A stretch of DNA of 64,000 nt from Plazaster borealis (lineage: Eukaryota > Echinodermata > Asteroidea > Forcipulatida > Labidiasteridae), in assembly GCA_021014325.1 (NCBI GenBank), contig CM037471.1, forward strand, positions 21,596,818 to 21,660,817, in the 5' to 3' direction. The position numbers and the translations under genes are program-made. The notes below the pieces were generated by a model. That model did no database searches and had not been told where the DNA came from. It was given only the letters and a program-made list of their open reading frames with translations. This document shows, in pieces, positions 1 to 12,080 of the stretch. Every line of letters starts with the position of its first letter. Position 1 is the stretch's first letter.

Positions 1-95
1 GGTGGAGATACTGAAATTTGTTTCGGTACCAGGTTAAGTTCAATGTTCTATATACCTATTAATTTGAGCTTCAGCGTCGAGTCAAGGGATATATT

Positions 96-365
96 TTAGT
101 CGGTCAGTGTGTTCGTGTAGAGTGATATCACCGAATGATGCCGGCAGTTGTTCCTGACATTGTCAAGGTTAAGAATTCCGCTCTTTGTTGAGTCATGTCC
201 ATCCGGAATTACATCATCTTTGTACGTTATAAGGTATATAAACAAAGTACCGTATTCCCAAACCCAGGAATCTGATGGGAATAACCCTCCGGTGTTGTCG
301 CACACTGTCAATGTATCATACATTTCACTTTCAATAGTTGGGAGGATCGTGTAATACGGTGCCAT
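96..365 (-). CDS. Possible small ORF or exon, unknown product
   Basis: An 89-codon reading frame opens with ATG and ends with TAA. Composition is mixed and protein-like (about four Cys, several Trp/Tyr), with no low-complexity run and no family I recognise. No signal peptide or membrane span is evident. No neighbouring exon or clear splice site supports it, so it may be a chance ORF. Confidence 0.15.
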   Translation of the reverse strand: MAPYYTILPTIESEMYDTLTVCDNTGGLFPSDSWVWEYGTLFIYLITYKDDVIPDGHDSTKSGILNLDNVRNNCRHHSVISLYTNTLTD

Positions 366-486
366 AGATGTTTACCCAACGAGTTCCAACACGTTTGTCT
401 TAGTCTTTTGACACAACCTGCGACTGGTAGTGGTGTGTGCCAACTCGACCTTCGTCTTTCGAGACGTGCATTCTCTTGGATTATTG

Positions 487-619
487 GGCCGTATCCGAAT
501 TGGCGGCTAAGGCTACGGCTGTTGCTATGATGTTGCTAAAGACGGTCCTATACTTCAACTCGTGATGACGCGGCGATCCAGCCGTAGCCGTAGCCGTAGC
601 CGTCAATTCAGACACGGCC
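487..619. mobile_element. Family N inverted-repeat element (GCCGTAGCC type), copy 1
   Basis: The ends read GGCCGTATCCGAATT and, inverted, AATTCAGACACGGCC. Just inside them are GGCTACGGCT on one side and repeated AGCCGTAGCC on the other. The unit is a short non-coding MITE-like hairpin. Similar copies lie near 10.6, 24.9, 27.3 and 32.9 kb. Confidence 0.6.
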
Positions 620-2365
620 TTTGGTCCCATTTGAGTATTTTAGAAACATGTATCATCAATTTGAAGCAGTTATGGACCAACTAACATAATTACAAACGGA
701 AACATACGTCTATTAAATCCAGTATACATTAGGTTGGTCAGAATACCCCGATGCAGTCGGTCATTCCCCTAGGTGATCGATCCCAAACTCTAGAAGGTCT
801 GGGGGCCGGGTTTGACCATGGGGTTGGGTTAATCATGAAATCTCTTTGATGCGGTGCAGTCATAAAGCGAATAACCTATACCTCCATCGGTGCTTATACA
901 TCCCAATCGGCACTGATATCGCTACAATGGGATGTATTAAACAACGCTACTTCTATAATCAGTTCAATGATGCTACATTGAATGAGTCCCGAATGTGACC
1001 CCCGTCTCTCGAGATTTCCTTTTTTAGAGAGGTCCTACGGGGCGATTCCTTGCTAATCATGGCTGAAGGAACTCCAGCCCTCCCTCCCAGCTAAAGGAAG
1101 CAACCAAATAACCAGTTCAGACCGCGGGCAATAAGACTAGCAAGGGGGACCACACATTTCCTAAAAGCTCTTCCGATCTCTGATCCCCTGTGACCTTCAA
1201 CACTAACGAGACCAAGATGTGGTTTGGGTACTGACTAAATTGCACTTTTTTTTTATAAGCCTAAAAAACCCATCTTCATTGACAACAGACTGTTTAATCG
1301 CGGGAGGTAATTTATGAAAATAAGAAATACGAGCAAAATATTTTCTTCGCGTGTGTAGCCGCATCCATTTGTATAACCTGCTGGAACGCAGGTTTCTCGA
1401 AGACCATTCAATCACGTCAAACACAAAAGTATTTCTTTCTTTAAATATGTAAAGGTTCCATTTATAGGTAGCTTGCTTAATATAGTTAATTATAAACGAG
1501 GACTTACAAGACTATCTTTTACTACCCTTACTATGTTTACTGTCGGCACCCTTACTGCGTTTGTTGTAACATGTTGCCTCAACCCTCCCACCCTCTTCTC
1601 CTATGTCACTCCACACCAAATTGTTTGGACATAAGATTGGAATGCCTGACCCAGTGATAAGCAATTTGTTATTTGGGCCAACAAGCCCCAGTCCTTCTGA
1701 ATCCTTCACTTTGAACAAATTAGAAGGAGTTTGGAGTAAGGGCATTGTAAGCGATCCGTGTTGTATCAATGTTCTACGGTAGTTCACTTGATGATAAAAC
1801 GAATACGTCATCCAATTGTAGAAAGGGTGTATGGAGTTAACGGGTTCTGTTTAGAAGTAATGGTATACCAGTACCAGTACAGTATAATCAAAGAGGTATA
1901 ACAAGGTTCGTACACTTTTTAAGAATCAACAAAATTGTAGTGGGCCTCAAGCTTTGACGCTAGCAGAGTATTTCTCTTTTTAGCTTTCGAGAAGGACTTT
2001 GCTATAGGGTCGAAACGTCTGGTCACTAACCATGTTTGAATTTAAACCATAGGTCCTCTTTTGGTTGGTAAGCAGTTAGCAAATCTATTTTCTCACTTTT
2101 TAAGAATAAGAGAAACTGTGTTTCGGACTCAGAGCAACAACCATCTGCGGCTTAAAAAAAAAAGTTCATCGAGTATAAAGGCCAGACGAAGTCATGACTA
2201 TATACATTGAGTGTTTGCCAAGTCAAACAGGGCCGCCTGCATTGCGTGATGGTTAGAGAGCTTGGCCACAGCATCTTGTCTGTAAACTTCCTGCATTACC
2301 ATTGATGCGTATCTCCACTGTATGAGTTCATCAATATCGCATCAGGAGATCGACAGACGCCTTCA
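620..2365. other. Spacer without a recognised gene
   Basis: No convincing coding frame, tRNA or known repeat was found. Short ORFs at 1203-1424 and 1512-1811 on the minus strand have no supporting splice sites. The stretch contains a 13-base match to a sequencing adapter at 1167-1179, listed separately. Confidence 0.5.
1167..1179 (+). other. Exact 13-mer of the Illumina adapter end
   Basis: The bases GCTCTTCCGATCT are identical to the 3' end of the standard Illumina read adapters. A 13-base match is unlikely by chance in 64 kb, so this may mark residual adapter or a contig join. The flanks show no longer adapter match. Confidence 0.4.
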
Positions 2366-2516
2366 AGACAAGACACGCCCACAAACCAACCCCCCCATCT
2401 CATGTATACATACGGAAAAGCTTATTACGCGTTAGGAGGGTGTTTGTAAATGTCTTCATATTGTTCATTAATGAGGGTTTGTGAAAAATGTACAAAATAT
2501 TTTTCCTAATCATGTT
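2366..2516 (+). repeat. Direct duplicate, left copy (partner at 3370-3526)
   Basis: About 150 bases match the segment near 3370, including AGACACGCCCAC, a C tract, ATCTCATGT, AAAAGCTTATTACGCGTT and GGAGGGTGTTTGTAAA. Differences are scattered, so this is an old local duplication or two copies of one dispersed repeat. No coding content. Confidence 0.65.
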
Positions 2517-2559
2517 CGCGCCAAATTGAAAGCTCCTCAAAACAGCCACTAAATTTCGC

Positions 2560-2931
2560 TTAAAGGCACTGAACACGTTTGGTAATTGTCAAAGACCAGT
2601 ATTCTCACTTGGTGTATCCCAACATATGCATAAAATAACAAGCCTGTGAAAATTTGGGCTCAATTGCATCGAAGTTGCAAGAAAATGATGAAAGAAAAAA
2701 CACCCTTGTTGTACAAATGTGTGTGCTTTCATAGGAAGAAAAGGCTTCAGGCCTGAAGTATTTTATTATTTTAGTGAGAAATTACCTCTTTCTCAAAAAC
2801 TACGGTACTTCAGAGGGAGTCATTTCCTACAATGTTTGATACTATCAACAGCTCCCCGTTGCTCGTTACCAAGTAAGTTTTTATGCTAAAAAATATTTTC
2901 AGTAATTACCAAACGTGTACAGTGCCTTTAA
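2560..2931 (+). mobile_element. TTAA-flanked MITE, family A, copy 1
   Basis: The element starts TTAAAGGCACTGAACACG and ends CGTGTACAGTGCCTTTAA, giving terminal inverted repeats of about 30 bases flanked by TTAA. The middle holds the palindrome CTTCAGGCCTGAAG. It is non-coding and has nine relatives in the window. TTAA flanks recall piggyBac-type targets, but the terminal AGG is not the usual piggyBac end, so the superfamily is open. Confidence 0.8.
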
Positions 2932-3369
2932 TGACAGTACAACCACTGTTCTTCTGCGTCATGCGATTAAAAAAAGATAACCATTCAGTTTAAACTACTA
3001 GATCACTCGTTCAAATTCGCAGTAGTTTTTCGCAGAAACCTCTAGTAGCGCCTATATACCATGCTAAATTGAATGAAGATTTCGCATCATGACTAAAAAT
3101 AACGCTTTAAAAGTTGAATTGAATATAAGGCTATATAAACTTACATGCCTCAAAATGAAATTGAATGACGGTTTCAACTGCAGAGACAAACTCGCTTTAA
3201 TACAAACGCATGAAAGGGAAACGGCCTGCTTTTTGCACACACACAAAATGACCGAGAAAACCAATACATTATTACTGTTATGTACACATTACACCTGAGA
3301 ATCGTCATTACGCGGTAACCGTCAGTGACGTCCGGTTCTTTCTGAGAGTCATACCGGGCGCAGACTAAA

Positions 3370-3526
3370 GAAAAGACACGCCCACTTCCCCCCCCCCCCA
3401 TCTCATGTGATATACGTAAAAGCTTATTACGCGTTCAAGGAGGGTGTTTGTAAACGTCATCAAATTGTTCATAATGAGGCTTTGTGAACAAATGTCAGTG
3501 TAGGGGTTTTTTCCTAATTATATTCT
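3370..3526 (+). repeat. Direct duplicate, right copy (partner at 2366-2516)
   Basis: This is the second copy of the 2.4 kb segment, about 1 kb downstream and in the same orientation. It shares AAAAGCTTATTACGCGTT and the following GGAGGGTGTTTGTAAA. The C tract is longer here. Confidence 0.65.
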
Positions 3527-4054
3527 ACCTCGTAGTCCACAAAATATATGCACAATTTACGCCGGATAAGAATTTTATGAGCGAGTTTTAAGATGAATTC
3601 CGTTTTTGGGTGACATGCGATTAAACCAAAACGTATAATCTGATATGAGAGCTTTCTTGCCATTACTGTTCTGAACAAAACAAATTATAATGCAATATTT
3701 GGTTGAACCCCGCGGTAAGAAGTGAAAAGGAAAAAGGAAAACCCGAAGTTCGAGTTCGGACCATAGGTCTCATAAAGCCCGTTAATTGTTGCTTTGGCGA
3801 CATTTGCGTAGGATTCAGTTGCAGGCTATTATTATTGTTTGTTTGTGATATTTTGGCGTTGAACATTCTGAAACTCTCAGCGGTATTCAAGTCATGTAAT
3901 GTAGACCTGGTACAGGCCACTGGGACATGGCGTAAACTCACCACTTTTTCTACCTGGTAGTCCACAAAATGAAAACACCAATACCGCCGGAGGAATTTTA
4001 TGAACGAGATTCAAAGATGAATTCCCTTTTTTGAGGGGGGGGGGCATTCGATTG
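3527..4054 (+). repeat. Diverged direct repeat pair (~90 bases, 420 apart)
   Basis: Segments at about 3527-3618 and 3951-4054 share GTAGTCCACAAAAT, CGCCGGA, AATTTTATGA and AGATGAATTCC. The 330 bases between them contain short overlapping ORFs on both strands with no support as genes. Confidence 0.5.
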
Positions 4055-5133
4055 ATATATTCACCCGTGCACGGCCGTGCGTATGAAAAACCATATTGTT
4101 GCCGGTCCCATGCGACGTCCCATACGTGCGTTGCTCGTAAACCGGACTATTTTTATTGCGCCTTTTTGTGTACAGTATTTGCACATTATGCCCTGATGTA
4201 CAATTATGTTTTCTGGTTGTAATTCCAACCCGGTAATGGGTAACTAAATAGACATAAACATATTTTTTTGCTTTATTGTTGATATAAAACGCCCGCGGTA
4301 TGTTGATGTTTTTCTCATGTCATTCATTTCGAAGTTGACGTTCAACAGGCAACGACCCTTTAGTCAAAATGTACCTATAGCTCCTTATTCGTAAACTTCA
4401 TATTGCTTGATATTTTGAAAAGGCCGTCACAACGCTGATCTCCTCGTCATTTCATAAACATCGGCTTCCAAAGGCAGTTTGACTCCTCGTGTTTCTTTTC
4501 CAAAGATGGGATATTGTTTTGAAGAAACCGCAGGGTGGCGACCAGCCACCATTGTAAACAGTTCCTAACTGGTACATCAGCCCACTTTAGCACTTAACAT
4601 GCCCAAGTAAATCCCAAGCGATGATCAACAAAAAACATCCATGGGAATTTTGGCCTATATAACGTTCCATCAAACTATCAGATGAGTAACTTAAGGATAT
4701 GTTAATTATAACACCTGAAAGGAGAAGTTTTGAGTTGACAAACTTCATAATAACATCAGGACATTTTGTTAATGTTGTGTTGTTGCTGTTGTTGTTGTTG
4801 TTGTTGTTGTTTTCGTGACGTCTGACGGTGTCAGACGGTGGATCTAAAATAATAAGAAAGCAAATTTTCCTAGGATATGCTGCGATGTTATGTCTCGGGT
4901 TTTTTCCCCGCCAATAATAAAACACTTAACATACCAATTGGATCAAAGCTGTGAGTGTGAGCTTAGGCCTCGTCGATCAGTCTGTAAGTTTCCGGTCAGG
5001 ATTTACAGCCCTGAGGTTTTAAATCGGTGGATTGTTGGGAAATTTTGCCATCTTAGGGTAACACACAAGTATAGTCAACAAAACACATCGTGGAAGAAGA
5101 CTAATATCTGTATGAATGGAAGAATTATACTCG
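4055..5133. other. Spacer with a (GTT)n microsatellite
   Basis: No supported gene. A GTT-type simple repeat at about 4785-4812 creates the poly-Asn stretch in a spurious minus-strand ORF. Confidence 0.5.
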
Positions 5134-5508
5134 TTAAAGGGTCTTTATACGTTTGGTAATGACTCTGAAAATTAATGGCAATAAAAACTTGCTTGGTATA
5201 AGAAGTACAGCAGCTTTGGATAATAGGCCCCATAATGCATTTTGCGGTTATGGAAAATAACAATTTTTATCCCCCAAAATTTGAGTCTGAGAAGCGTTAC
5301 TGACAGTAACGTTTCTCAGATTGTGTTTCCAATTGCAGATTATTCTTCCTGCGTGGACATAACTGCTCCAGATTTTCAGCAATATCTCAAAAAAAGCTCC
5401 ACTTTTTGAAATGAAATTTTCACAGGTTAGTTTTATGATATACCCACAACTATATAGGAGTGAAACAAACAGTGGGTTCCAATTACCAAACATATACAAT
5501 CCCATTAA
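5134..5508 (+). mobile_element. TTAA-flanked MITE, family B, copy 1
   Basis: The ends are TTAAAGGGTCTTTATACG and CATATACAATCCCATTAA, inverted copies of each other with TTAA on both sides. The centre is a near-perfect hairpin built from CTGAGAAGCGTTACTG and its inverse. Non-coding. Other copies are at 7.7, 10.0 (minus), 35.7 (minus) and 38.5 kb. Confidence 0.8.
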
Positions 5509-6942
5509 ATGACGTGCATATTCAGTACAATTTTTAAATATTTTTTTAAAACAATTTTACAATAAGCCTAAATGATTCTGAGTTCTGCCGGTTTGAACAA
5601 ATCAAAATAGTAAGCCTAAGACTGGATGCAGAGACATTGGCAAAAGACAGAATGGGCGAGGGAAATGTTAAACTAGTAATAGTCGTTGTGGAACAACTGC
5701 ATGATTTTAAATTTGGCTCCATTGTCAAATTACGTTTTGTGATGCACTAATTTTTCCAATAGATAGAGTCCTTATGAAAGTGGAATTAAAATTCAAGTCT
5801 CTAATCTAATTGAGAAAGTTGCTAACTATAGACGTATATTTTTTTTTTTTAAACAGTGGAAAACATTGTTGGTGTGTCAAGCATCATGTTGATAAAGAGA
5901 TTTTGTATATTAATTTTGAATATGAGAATAGATAAGCGTTTGCGTTTTAGTTGCCCTAGTTTTCATATAGGTTTTTTTGTATTGCCAGTGTTAATCCTAA
6001 CTGATTCAGGGTTTCATTTCAGATCAAGCAAAACAATAAGTTATTTATGAGATGCCGTACTATCGACGCAGTCCGTCATCATCAAACACTAGAGGTACGG
6101 CCGGTTGACCGATTGAAGCATGTGCAAACATTAGGACGTGGTAAACAACAACTATGTAACATAAACCCGCAATGAAATTGCACTACTGCGAATGGTTTAC
6201 TTGCAATCTGCAGACGGAAAAAATAGCAGCGTTTTATACTGTTGATTTATATGCATCTTGCCTACGTGACGTTAATTATCGCTGTTTAAATAAGGAGTAA
6301 AGCCTTGTCGAATCATCAATGAAACTGCGGAGTAAATGTTTGTAATGCTACCCGATGCTTCTTTTGCCAACCGGAGGTGAGGAGGTTGCAACGGGGTGTA
6401 TATGCATCAGAGAGGTTGGGGGCAGTGGATTGTTGAGCACATTTTTAGGTCAGTTTTGAGGTTTGTAAACAAGAGTATTGCATGTCCCACTGACCCCCGG
6501 CATAAATGTTAACGGTTTACGCGCTTTTGGCAAGTTACGTGATTGCGATGTTTGTGCGGCTGGTGAGGAGTTAGTCTCGTTTCGAGACGTTATGAGGACG
6601 GAAATAGGCCTATCCACTCCTGAACTTAAATGCATAATAGCATAAATAATCACATCTACGTCATTGGGAATGACCGAAGTGTCTTGCCGTTGAAAGATCG
6701 GCCGGAGTTCAAAGTTTCAACTACGCGTTGAGTGTTTCCCGCGTTAAAACTCGCGCCACAAATACGGCACCTCCTTTTTATTATTGTTTGTAAACTTGAT
6801 GAGTTTAGATGCCACGTCAAACGAGGTAAAGTTATAAGCAACCAGTTCCAGGCAATCTCCAAAAAGAAACATCATTCACATGTTACTTTTCACATAATTT
6901 TCTTGAAGTTGGGAATAGCCTACACTTACCAAAATCTCAATA
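5509..6942. other. AT-rich spacer, no recognised gene
   Basis: Only short ORFs without splice or homology support are visible. No tRNA or obvious repeat was identified. Confidence 0.4.
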
Positions 6943-7310
6943 GACTGTGCAAGTCTCGCGCATATCGATATAAAACGAGAAAACAAGTCGAACGGAGACT
7001 TTTTATTATGAAATCAAATCTCCTTTTTAAATTCAATTTAGGATGTATAAATGTATAAAAAACTTAATAATTCAAATAATTATAAACAAAATTAAACTTG
7101 TAAACGAGGATGCTTATTCGACCTCAATGATTCTATAGTACGAATTGCGAATAATGCCCAAATTTGTGCAACATTACATACGTTTAATTTTAACATGAAC
7201 GTCAGTAAGCCAAAATTCTTAATTGTTTACAATTAACCGGAAACTGAAGTCAAGTCTTATTCTCGGATTTTCTTCATTGATTTATCAAATTTATTTTTAC
7301 TTTCATAAAT
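6943..7310 (+). repeat. Dispersed repeat M, copy 1
   Basis: Starts GACTGTGCAAGTCTCGCGCA and continues with AACAAGTCGAA, AAATCAAATCT, AACCGGAAAC and ACTTTCATA. The same order of blocks recurs at 58.9-59.3 kb. A 5' fragment occurs at 23724. No open frame of note; class unknown. Confidence 0.6.
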
Positions 7311-7731
7311 CGCTCGCAAATCTTTTACTTTCACCGTGTTAGTTCAAGAAGTAAAGGAAAACCACACAATTTCGAACACGTTTGTTTTACCTTCGTCTTG
7401 CATGTTTCACAGTTTTTACTGTTTTTAATTAAACTTCCTGAATTTCAAAGTGATCCTGTGTTAGCTGATCAGCTGTAGACAGGATTGAGCTGTACTTTGA
7501 ACTGTTTTGCTTGTATTCAGCACCTTGAGGCGGAACCGATCTGCAACTGTTTGTGCTTTATAAATCTCTCCTTATTATATTTATTTCATAACAAACGCTT
7601 TTTATAGCCAAAAGCGCTAAACAATTACGTTAAACTAAAGTATTTGAAGAAACAGAATCACGCAGACGTATAAAGCTCAATGGTTGGAAACAACTTGCTC
7701 CCGGAAGTTTTTTTACGCGCGAAACTAGTCT
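7311..7731. other. Spacer, nothing recognised
   Basis: AT-rich sequence with no supported gene. The phrase GCTTTTTATAGC near 7600 also occurs downstream of the second M repeat (about 59573), so the repeated unit may extend this far. Confidence 0.4.
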
Positions 7732-8111
7732 TTAAAGGGTGTGTATACGTTTGGTAATGACTCTGAAAATTAATGGCAATACAAACTTACTTGACAAGAA
7801 GTACAGCAGCTTTGGATATAGTATAATGCATTTTGAGAAACTTTTCACTTCGAAGTACTGCGGTTATGGAAAAAGATATCACTTTTTATCCCCAAAAATT
7901 TGAATCTGAGAAGCGTTATACTGACGGTAACGTTTCTCACATTGTGTATTCCAATTGCAGGCTGTGGACATAACCGTTCCAGATTTTCGGCAATATCTCA
8001 TAAAACGCTACCACCTTTTGAAATGAAATTTTCACAGGTTAGTTATATGGTATATATCTACAACTTATATAATTGAAACAAACAGTGACCAAACGTATAC
8101 AGACCCTTTAA
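7732..8111 (+). mobile_element. TTAA-flanked MITE, family B, copy 2
   Basis: Ends TTAAAGGGTGTGTATACG and CGTATACAGACCCTTTAA with TTAA on both sides. The central CTGAGAAGCGTTA hairpin is retained with small changes. Non-coding. Confidence 0.8.
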
Positions 8112-8422
8112 GTTCTAATGCTATCGCAGTAGTCCTCTTGCGCAAAGTGCCCCCGGCCAGTTGCCTAAAAAGTGCCACTCGTCTAAGGCGCTAAAACATT
8201 AATGACAACCACCATTTGCTATTTTCAAAGAAATGACTCAGCTCTGTGCGATTGATAACAACAGCCTGAACTTGTTTTCAAACTAAAATCACTGAAACAT
8301 ATATATGCTGTATCCAGAGGTAATCCATTAAATATATTTGATATATCCCTTAGTAGTAAATAACCATGGTTTCTATCATATCCATCACAATTAATTAGAA
8401 TATTATAGCTGAAACGTAAATC

Positions 8423-8938
8423 TTAAAGGTAGGTCATAGATTGGTAAATACTTCAAAAGTTAATGACCATAAAAACTTACTTGATGAGAAGCACTGCAGC
8501 TGTTGATTTGTAGAGTATTGTGAGAAAGGATTCCCTTCGAAGTAGTATGGTTTGGATAATTTTTCACCCCAAAACATTTGAATCTGATGAGAAACAATTC
8601 TTGGTAAAAACTTCAAAAGTTAATGACCATAAAAACTTACTTAATGAGAAGCACTGCAGCTGTTGATTTGTAGAGTATTGTGAGAAAGGATTCCCTTCGA
8701 AGTAGTATGGTTTGGATAATTTGTCACCCCAAAACATTTAAATCTGATGAAAAAAAACAATTCATGCATGAATCGTTTCTCAGATTTCTGTGGGTTGGTG
8801 TTCGTTTGTTTCTCAGCAAGTATTGACACTGTATTCAGCTGAAACTTTCACGTTTGACTTTTATTGTATCTCTCCTTATAATTGTGCCTATAAATCAGCA
8901 TTACGTTGACAAAAACCTATCAATGACCCTACCTTTAA
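8423..8938 (+). mobile_element. TTAA-flanked element D with internal tandem copy
   Basis: The outer ends TTAAAGGTAGGTCAT and ATGACCCTACCTTTAA are inverted repeats. Inside, a 160-base unit starting TTGGTAAA is duplicated in tandem (8441-8600 and 8601-about 8763). The internal sequence resembles family B (AAAAACTTACTT, GCACTGCAGCTG, AATCTGATGA). Minus-strand ORFs here are by-products of the duplication. Confidence 0.7.
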
Positions 8939-9959
8939 TTAGAATGCCGAATAATATTGCAGTACATTTGAATTAAAAATAGAAAGGTAAGCCCGGTACC
9001 AAAGTTCTCCTCTGTTGTGACTTTTTAAAGTGGGTTAATTAAAGCCAGTGTCAATCTGTTCTAGATCGTTTACATTTCCATGTGAATTATGCAGAAAAAA
9101 TATCGGTCAATCTGAATATTTTGGATGATTGCCAATCATATTTCAACACATTTCCCAAATTTTCAAAGTTTGGCCAACTCGTTGTGCACTGCCAGTTTGT
9201 CTGTCAGTGATTTTTATGGAGACGTGGAGTCAAACCACGACCAGGGTCTTGTGGGGTTTGCGGCAGATTCTGTAGGCGGTAGTCGTGGACGTTCAGGTAG
9301 ACTATATAATCACGTACTGCATGGGTGGTCATTAATTATAGAACGGTTCCACTTTCATATTTTGTCAAATCATGTGCTATAAGTTACGTTTTGGGTTGAA
9401 TTGGATCCATCCGATCCTATTCGGAAGAATGTGTTTGTTTCTATGATTTATTCAAGTTATTTCATCAGCTATTTAGTTACTACCAACCGTCAACTTTGGA
9501 TAAATTCATTGTCAACACCATGTGTGCGATTAGAGCTTAAATGGCAGTCGGCAAAGACCCCAACAACCGCCCCCCCCCCCGAAGTCGGTATTACACCGTG
9601 TCTTGAAACAGAACAAGAAATGCATTTACAGCAGAGATTGTCAAATAATCTGCAGTTAGTTCCTTTGACGCATAGGGGATCTTTCACTTAAGAACATTAA
9701 GTGATTAATCATTTAATGTTGAACACTCTTCTCTCGGTAAATTAAAAAAACATTTGGCCAACGAACGTTGGTTGCTTGTTTCTCGTCAGCGCCTGCATAA
9801 CATTGTTTGCCTCGCGTGGAAAATGTTCATTAGTCATTTAAAAGAAAAATATCATTTGGTGAAAAAGTCTCAAAACTATGTTTTCAGTCTGTTCCTTTCC
9901 ATATTTTCCATAAAAAGCGTATTTACCTGGACTTTGGCTGAAGTCATATAAGCTATAGC
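8939..9959. other. Spacer, no supported gene
   Basis: ORFs at 9125-9382, 9401-9691 and 9754-9951 (plus) lack splice support, known motifs or conserved context. A C tract lies near 9569. Confidence 0.4.
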
Positions 9960-10362
9960 TTAAAGGGATTGTTTGGTAATGGGAACCCACTGCTTGTTTC
10001 AATCATATACAGTTGTAGATATCTACCATAAAACTAACCTGTGAAAATTTCATTTCAAAAGGTGGTAGCGTTTTTGAGATATATATTGCCGAAAATCTGG
10101 AGCGGTGTCCACGCAGGAAGAATAATCTGAAATTGGAATACACAATCTGAGAAACATTACTGTCAGTAATGCTTCTCGGATTCAAATTTTTGGGAATGAA
10201 AAGTGATATCTTTTTCCATAACCGCAGTAGGCCCTACTTCTAAGTGCAAAGTTTCTCAAAATGCATTATACTATCCAAAGCTGCTGTACTTCTTACCAAA
10301 TAAGTTTTTATAGCCATTAATTTTCAGAGTCATATTACCAAACGTATATACAGACCCTTTAA
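9960..10362 (-). mobile_element. TTAA-flanked MITE, family B, copy 3
   Basis: Reverse-oriented copy: TTAAAGGGATTGTTTGG at the left and CAGACCCTTTAA at the right. The central hairpin around CTGAGAAACATTACTG is kept. Non-coding. Confidence 0.8.
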
Positions 10363-10479
10363 TAAACCACAAGGGAAACTTATGAGACAGATTAGTCAAT
10401 TTCATTGCATAAACTAAGCATAAACACTTAAACACTCGTGTACACTAAATGCGTCTGTACACAGTCTGCAGAAATAATC

Positions 10480-10550
10480 CCACACCACGTGTGGGATTCG
10501 GACCCAAGGTGTCCTGTTATCGACAGCGTAACTCGACCACCTGGTTTGTT
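10480..10550 (-). repeat. tRNA-derived SINE head or tRNA relic
   Basis: On the minus strand, TGGTCGAGTTACGCT resembles an A box and GGGTCCGAATCCC a B box, at tRNA-like spacing. The acceptor stem is not complete, so this is a relic rather than a functional tRNA. Confidence 0.4.
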
Positions 10551-10577
10551 TGATTGATGACAGAGGCGAACTCAAGT

Positions 10578-10708
10578 TGCGTCCGAATCAAGCGACTCCG
10601 GCTACGGCTACAGCTATGGACGTTGGCTGCTACGACCACGTTGAAATAATAGGACATCTCAGCAATCTTGCCTTATAGCCACTGCCGAAAGCCGTCAGGA
10701 CGTGTGCT
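10578..10708. mobile_element. Family N element, copy 2 (diverged)
   Basis: Contains GCGTCCGAATCAAG and GGCTACGGCTACAGC at the left and GCCGAAAGCCGTC at the right. The ends pair less well than in other copies. Confidence 0.4.
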
Positions 10709-11778
10709 CCTCATAATGTGCAGGCTTTGGAGGGTTGGCCTTTGCTTCTTTTCTTTTCTTTTTTCATCTTTTTTTTACGGAACTTTGTGGACAGATGCTG
10801 CGTAACCAGGGGTGGGAGCCCCCCCCCCCCAACCCACTCAAAACCCTTGCCCCCCTTGCCCCCATCGAGGCTTTTGTTTTAATACACAAAATAATGAATG
10901 GTTCGATACATTTAATAGTATAGCCCTCCCCCTTCATGTCTCGGGCCCCGCTTGCCCCCCCCCCCCCATGAGCATTTCTGTCTGTGGACATTATTGGAAG
11001 TAAAAATAGGCCTGTATTATGCCAGGAATTAATCTTTTCTCTATTTGACTTCGGTGTCAATTTTATAAGTTCACGCAGTCGACGACAGCGCGTGGTTTGA
11101 TTTTGATTAATGAGACTTCCCTTTTAAATTGTTATTGTTGAAGAAGTCGAATGGTGCGTTCGCAAGTGAGTTTTAGTTCCCGGTTCGCAGACGGTCGCGG
11201 AGGCTTTGGTTCACAACTTTTGATACCTTTGAAAAGTAGGTCGAATCCTTTATCACTGTCAATCGTCAAGGCCCGCTTGAAAAATATTGAAACTTTATGC
11301 TAGAAGAGCCGCCTAAAAATAAACGGGCAACTGCCCCGTAGGGAACCCGCTTGGAGGTATTAAGCGGGTGACCTAACGCGTCTAACGGTGAGCAGCGCTT
11401 TAGAGAAGCCTGGATACCATACGTGACACTTTAGCCCGTGTTTTTTCGATTTTGGCGTATTATTTAGTTTATTGGGTGACAGGGGTCCCCGTAGCCAGAA
11501 GTTGTTTTGATCGGTGCTTTTTGTTTGTTTATGTCTCGCTGTGTTGTGAATTATTTTTATTTCGGGGTTTTTTCGGGGGGGGGGGGTGGGGGTTGCAAAG
11601 TGTTTGGAAGCAACCGATGGAATTCGTTTGGCAACGTCGGTGTATCTTCCGATTTCCAAAAGGATATGTAAGCCAATCAAAGGTGGTCTGGCATGGTAGA
11701 CAACTATGGAATTGAACCAATCATTATTGACGGCAAATCAAAATGTTCAATTTTTGAACATCGAGACACGACTTAATC
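10709..11778. other. Spacer with poly-C/poly-G tracts
   Basis: Long C tracts lie near 10820 and 10959 and a G tract near 11576. They generate overlapping Pro/Gly-rich ORFs that are not credible genes. The C-rich block at 10800-10980 resembles the repeat at 17.7-18.1 kb. Confidence 0.4.
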
Positions 11779-12080
11779 CTTGAGCAGTTTAGAGCACCGG
11801 ACTCAAGCTCTGGTGTTTCTGATCAGCAGGGTGTGGGTTCGAGTCCCGGTCTTGACACTTGTGTCCTTTAGCATTATACCATAAATTGCTTTGTCCTTCG
11901 GATGGGACATTAGGCCATAGGTCCCGTGGATTGGTAAGTTCCCGTAAAAAACCCACAGAACACTTATCGTGGAAGAGTAGGGGGTTAACCCCGGTGTTTC
12001 TGGTTCACATAGCACTCTTGTTTACAGGTTTCCTCAGGCTTGCGAGCTTCAAGATCCATTTGTAATTTCCGTGCCCATTG
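11779..12080 (+). mobile_element. tRNA-Leu-derived SINE, copy 1
   Basis: The 5' part has a degenerate A box, the anticodon-arm phrase GGACTCAAGC (CAA, as in tRNA-Leu) and the B box GGGTTCGAGTCCC. The body (CTTCGGATGGGACATTAGGC, CCCGT, AACACTTATCG) matches the copy at 48.6 kb. It is transcription-competent only if Pol III boxes are intact; here the A box is weak. Confidence 0.65.
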
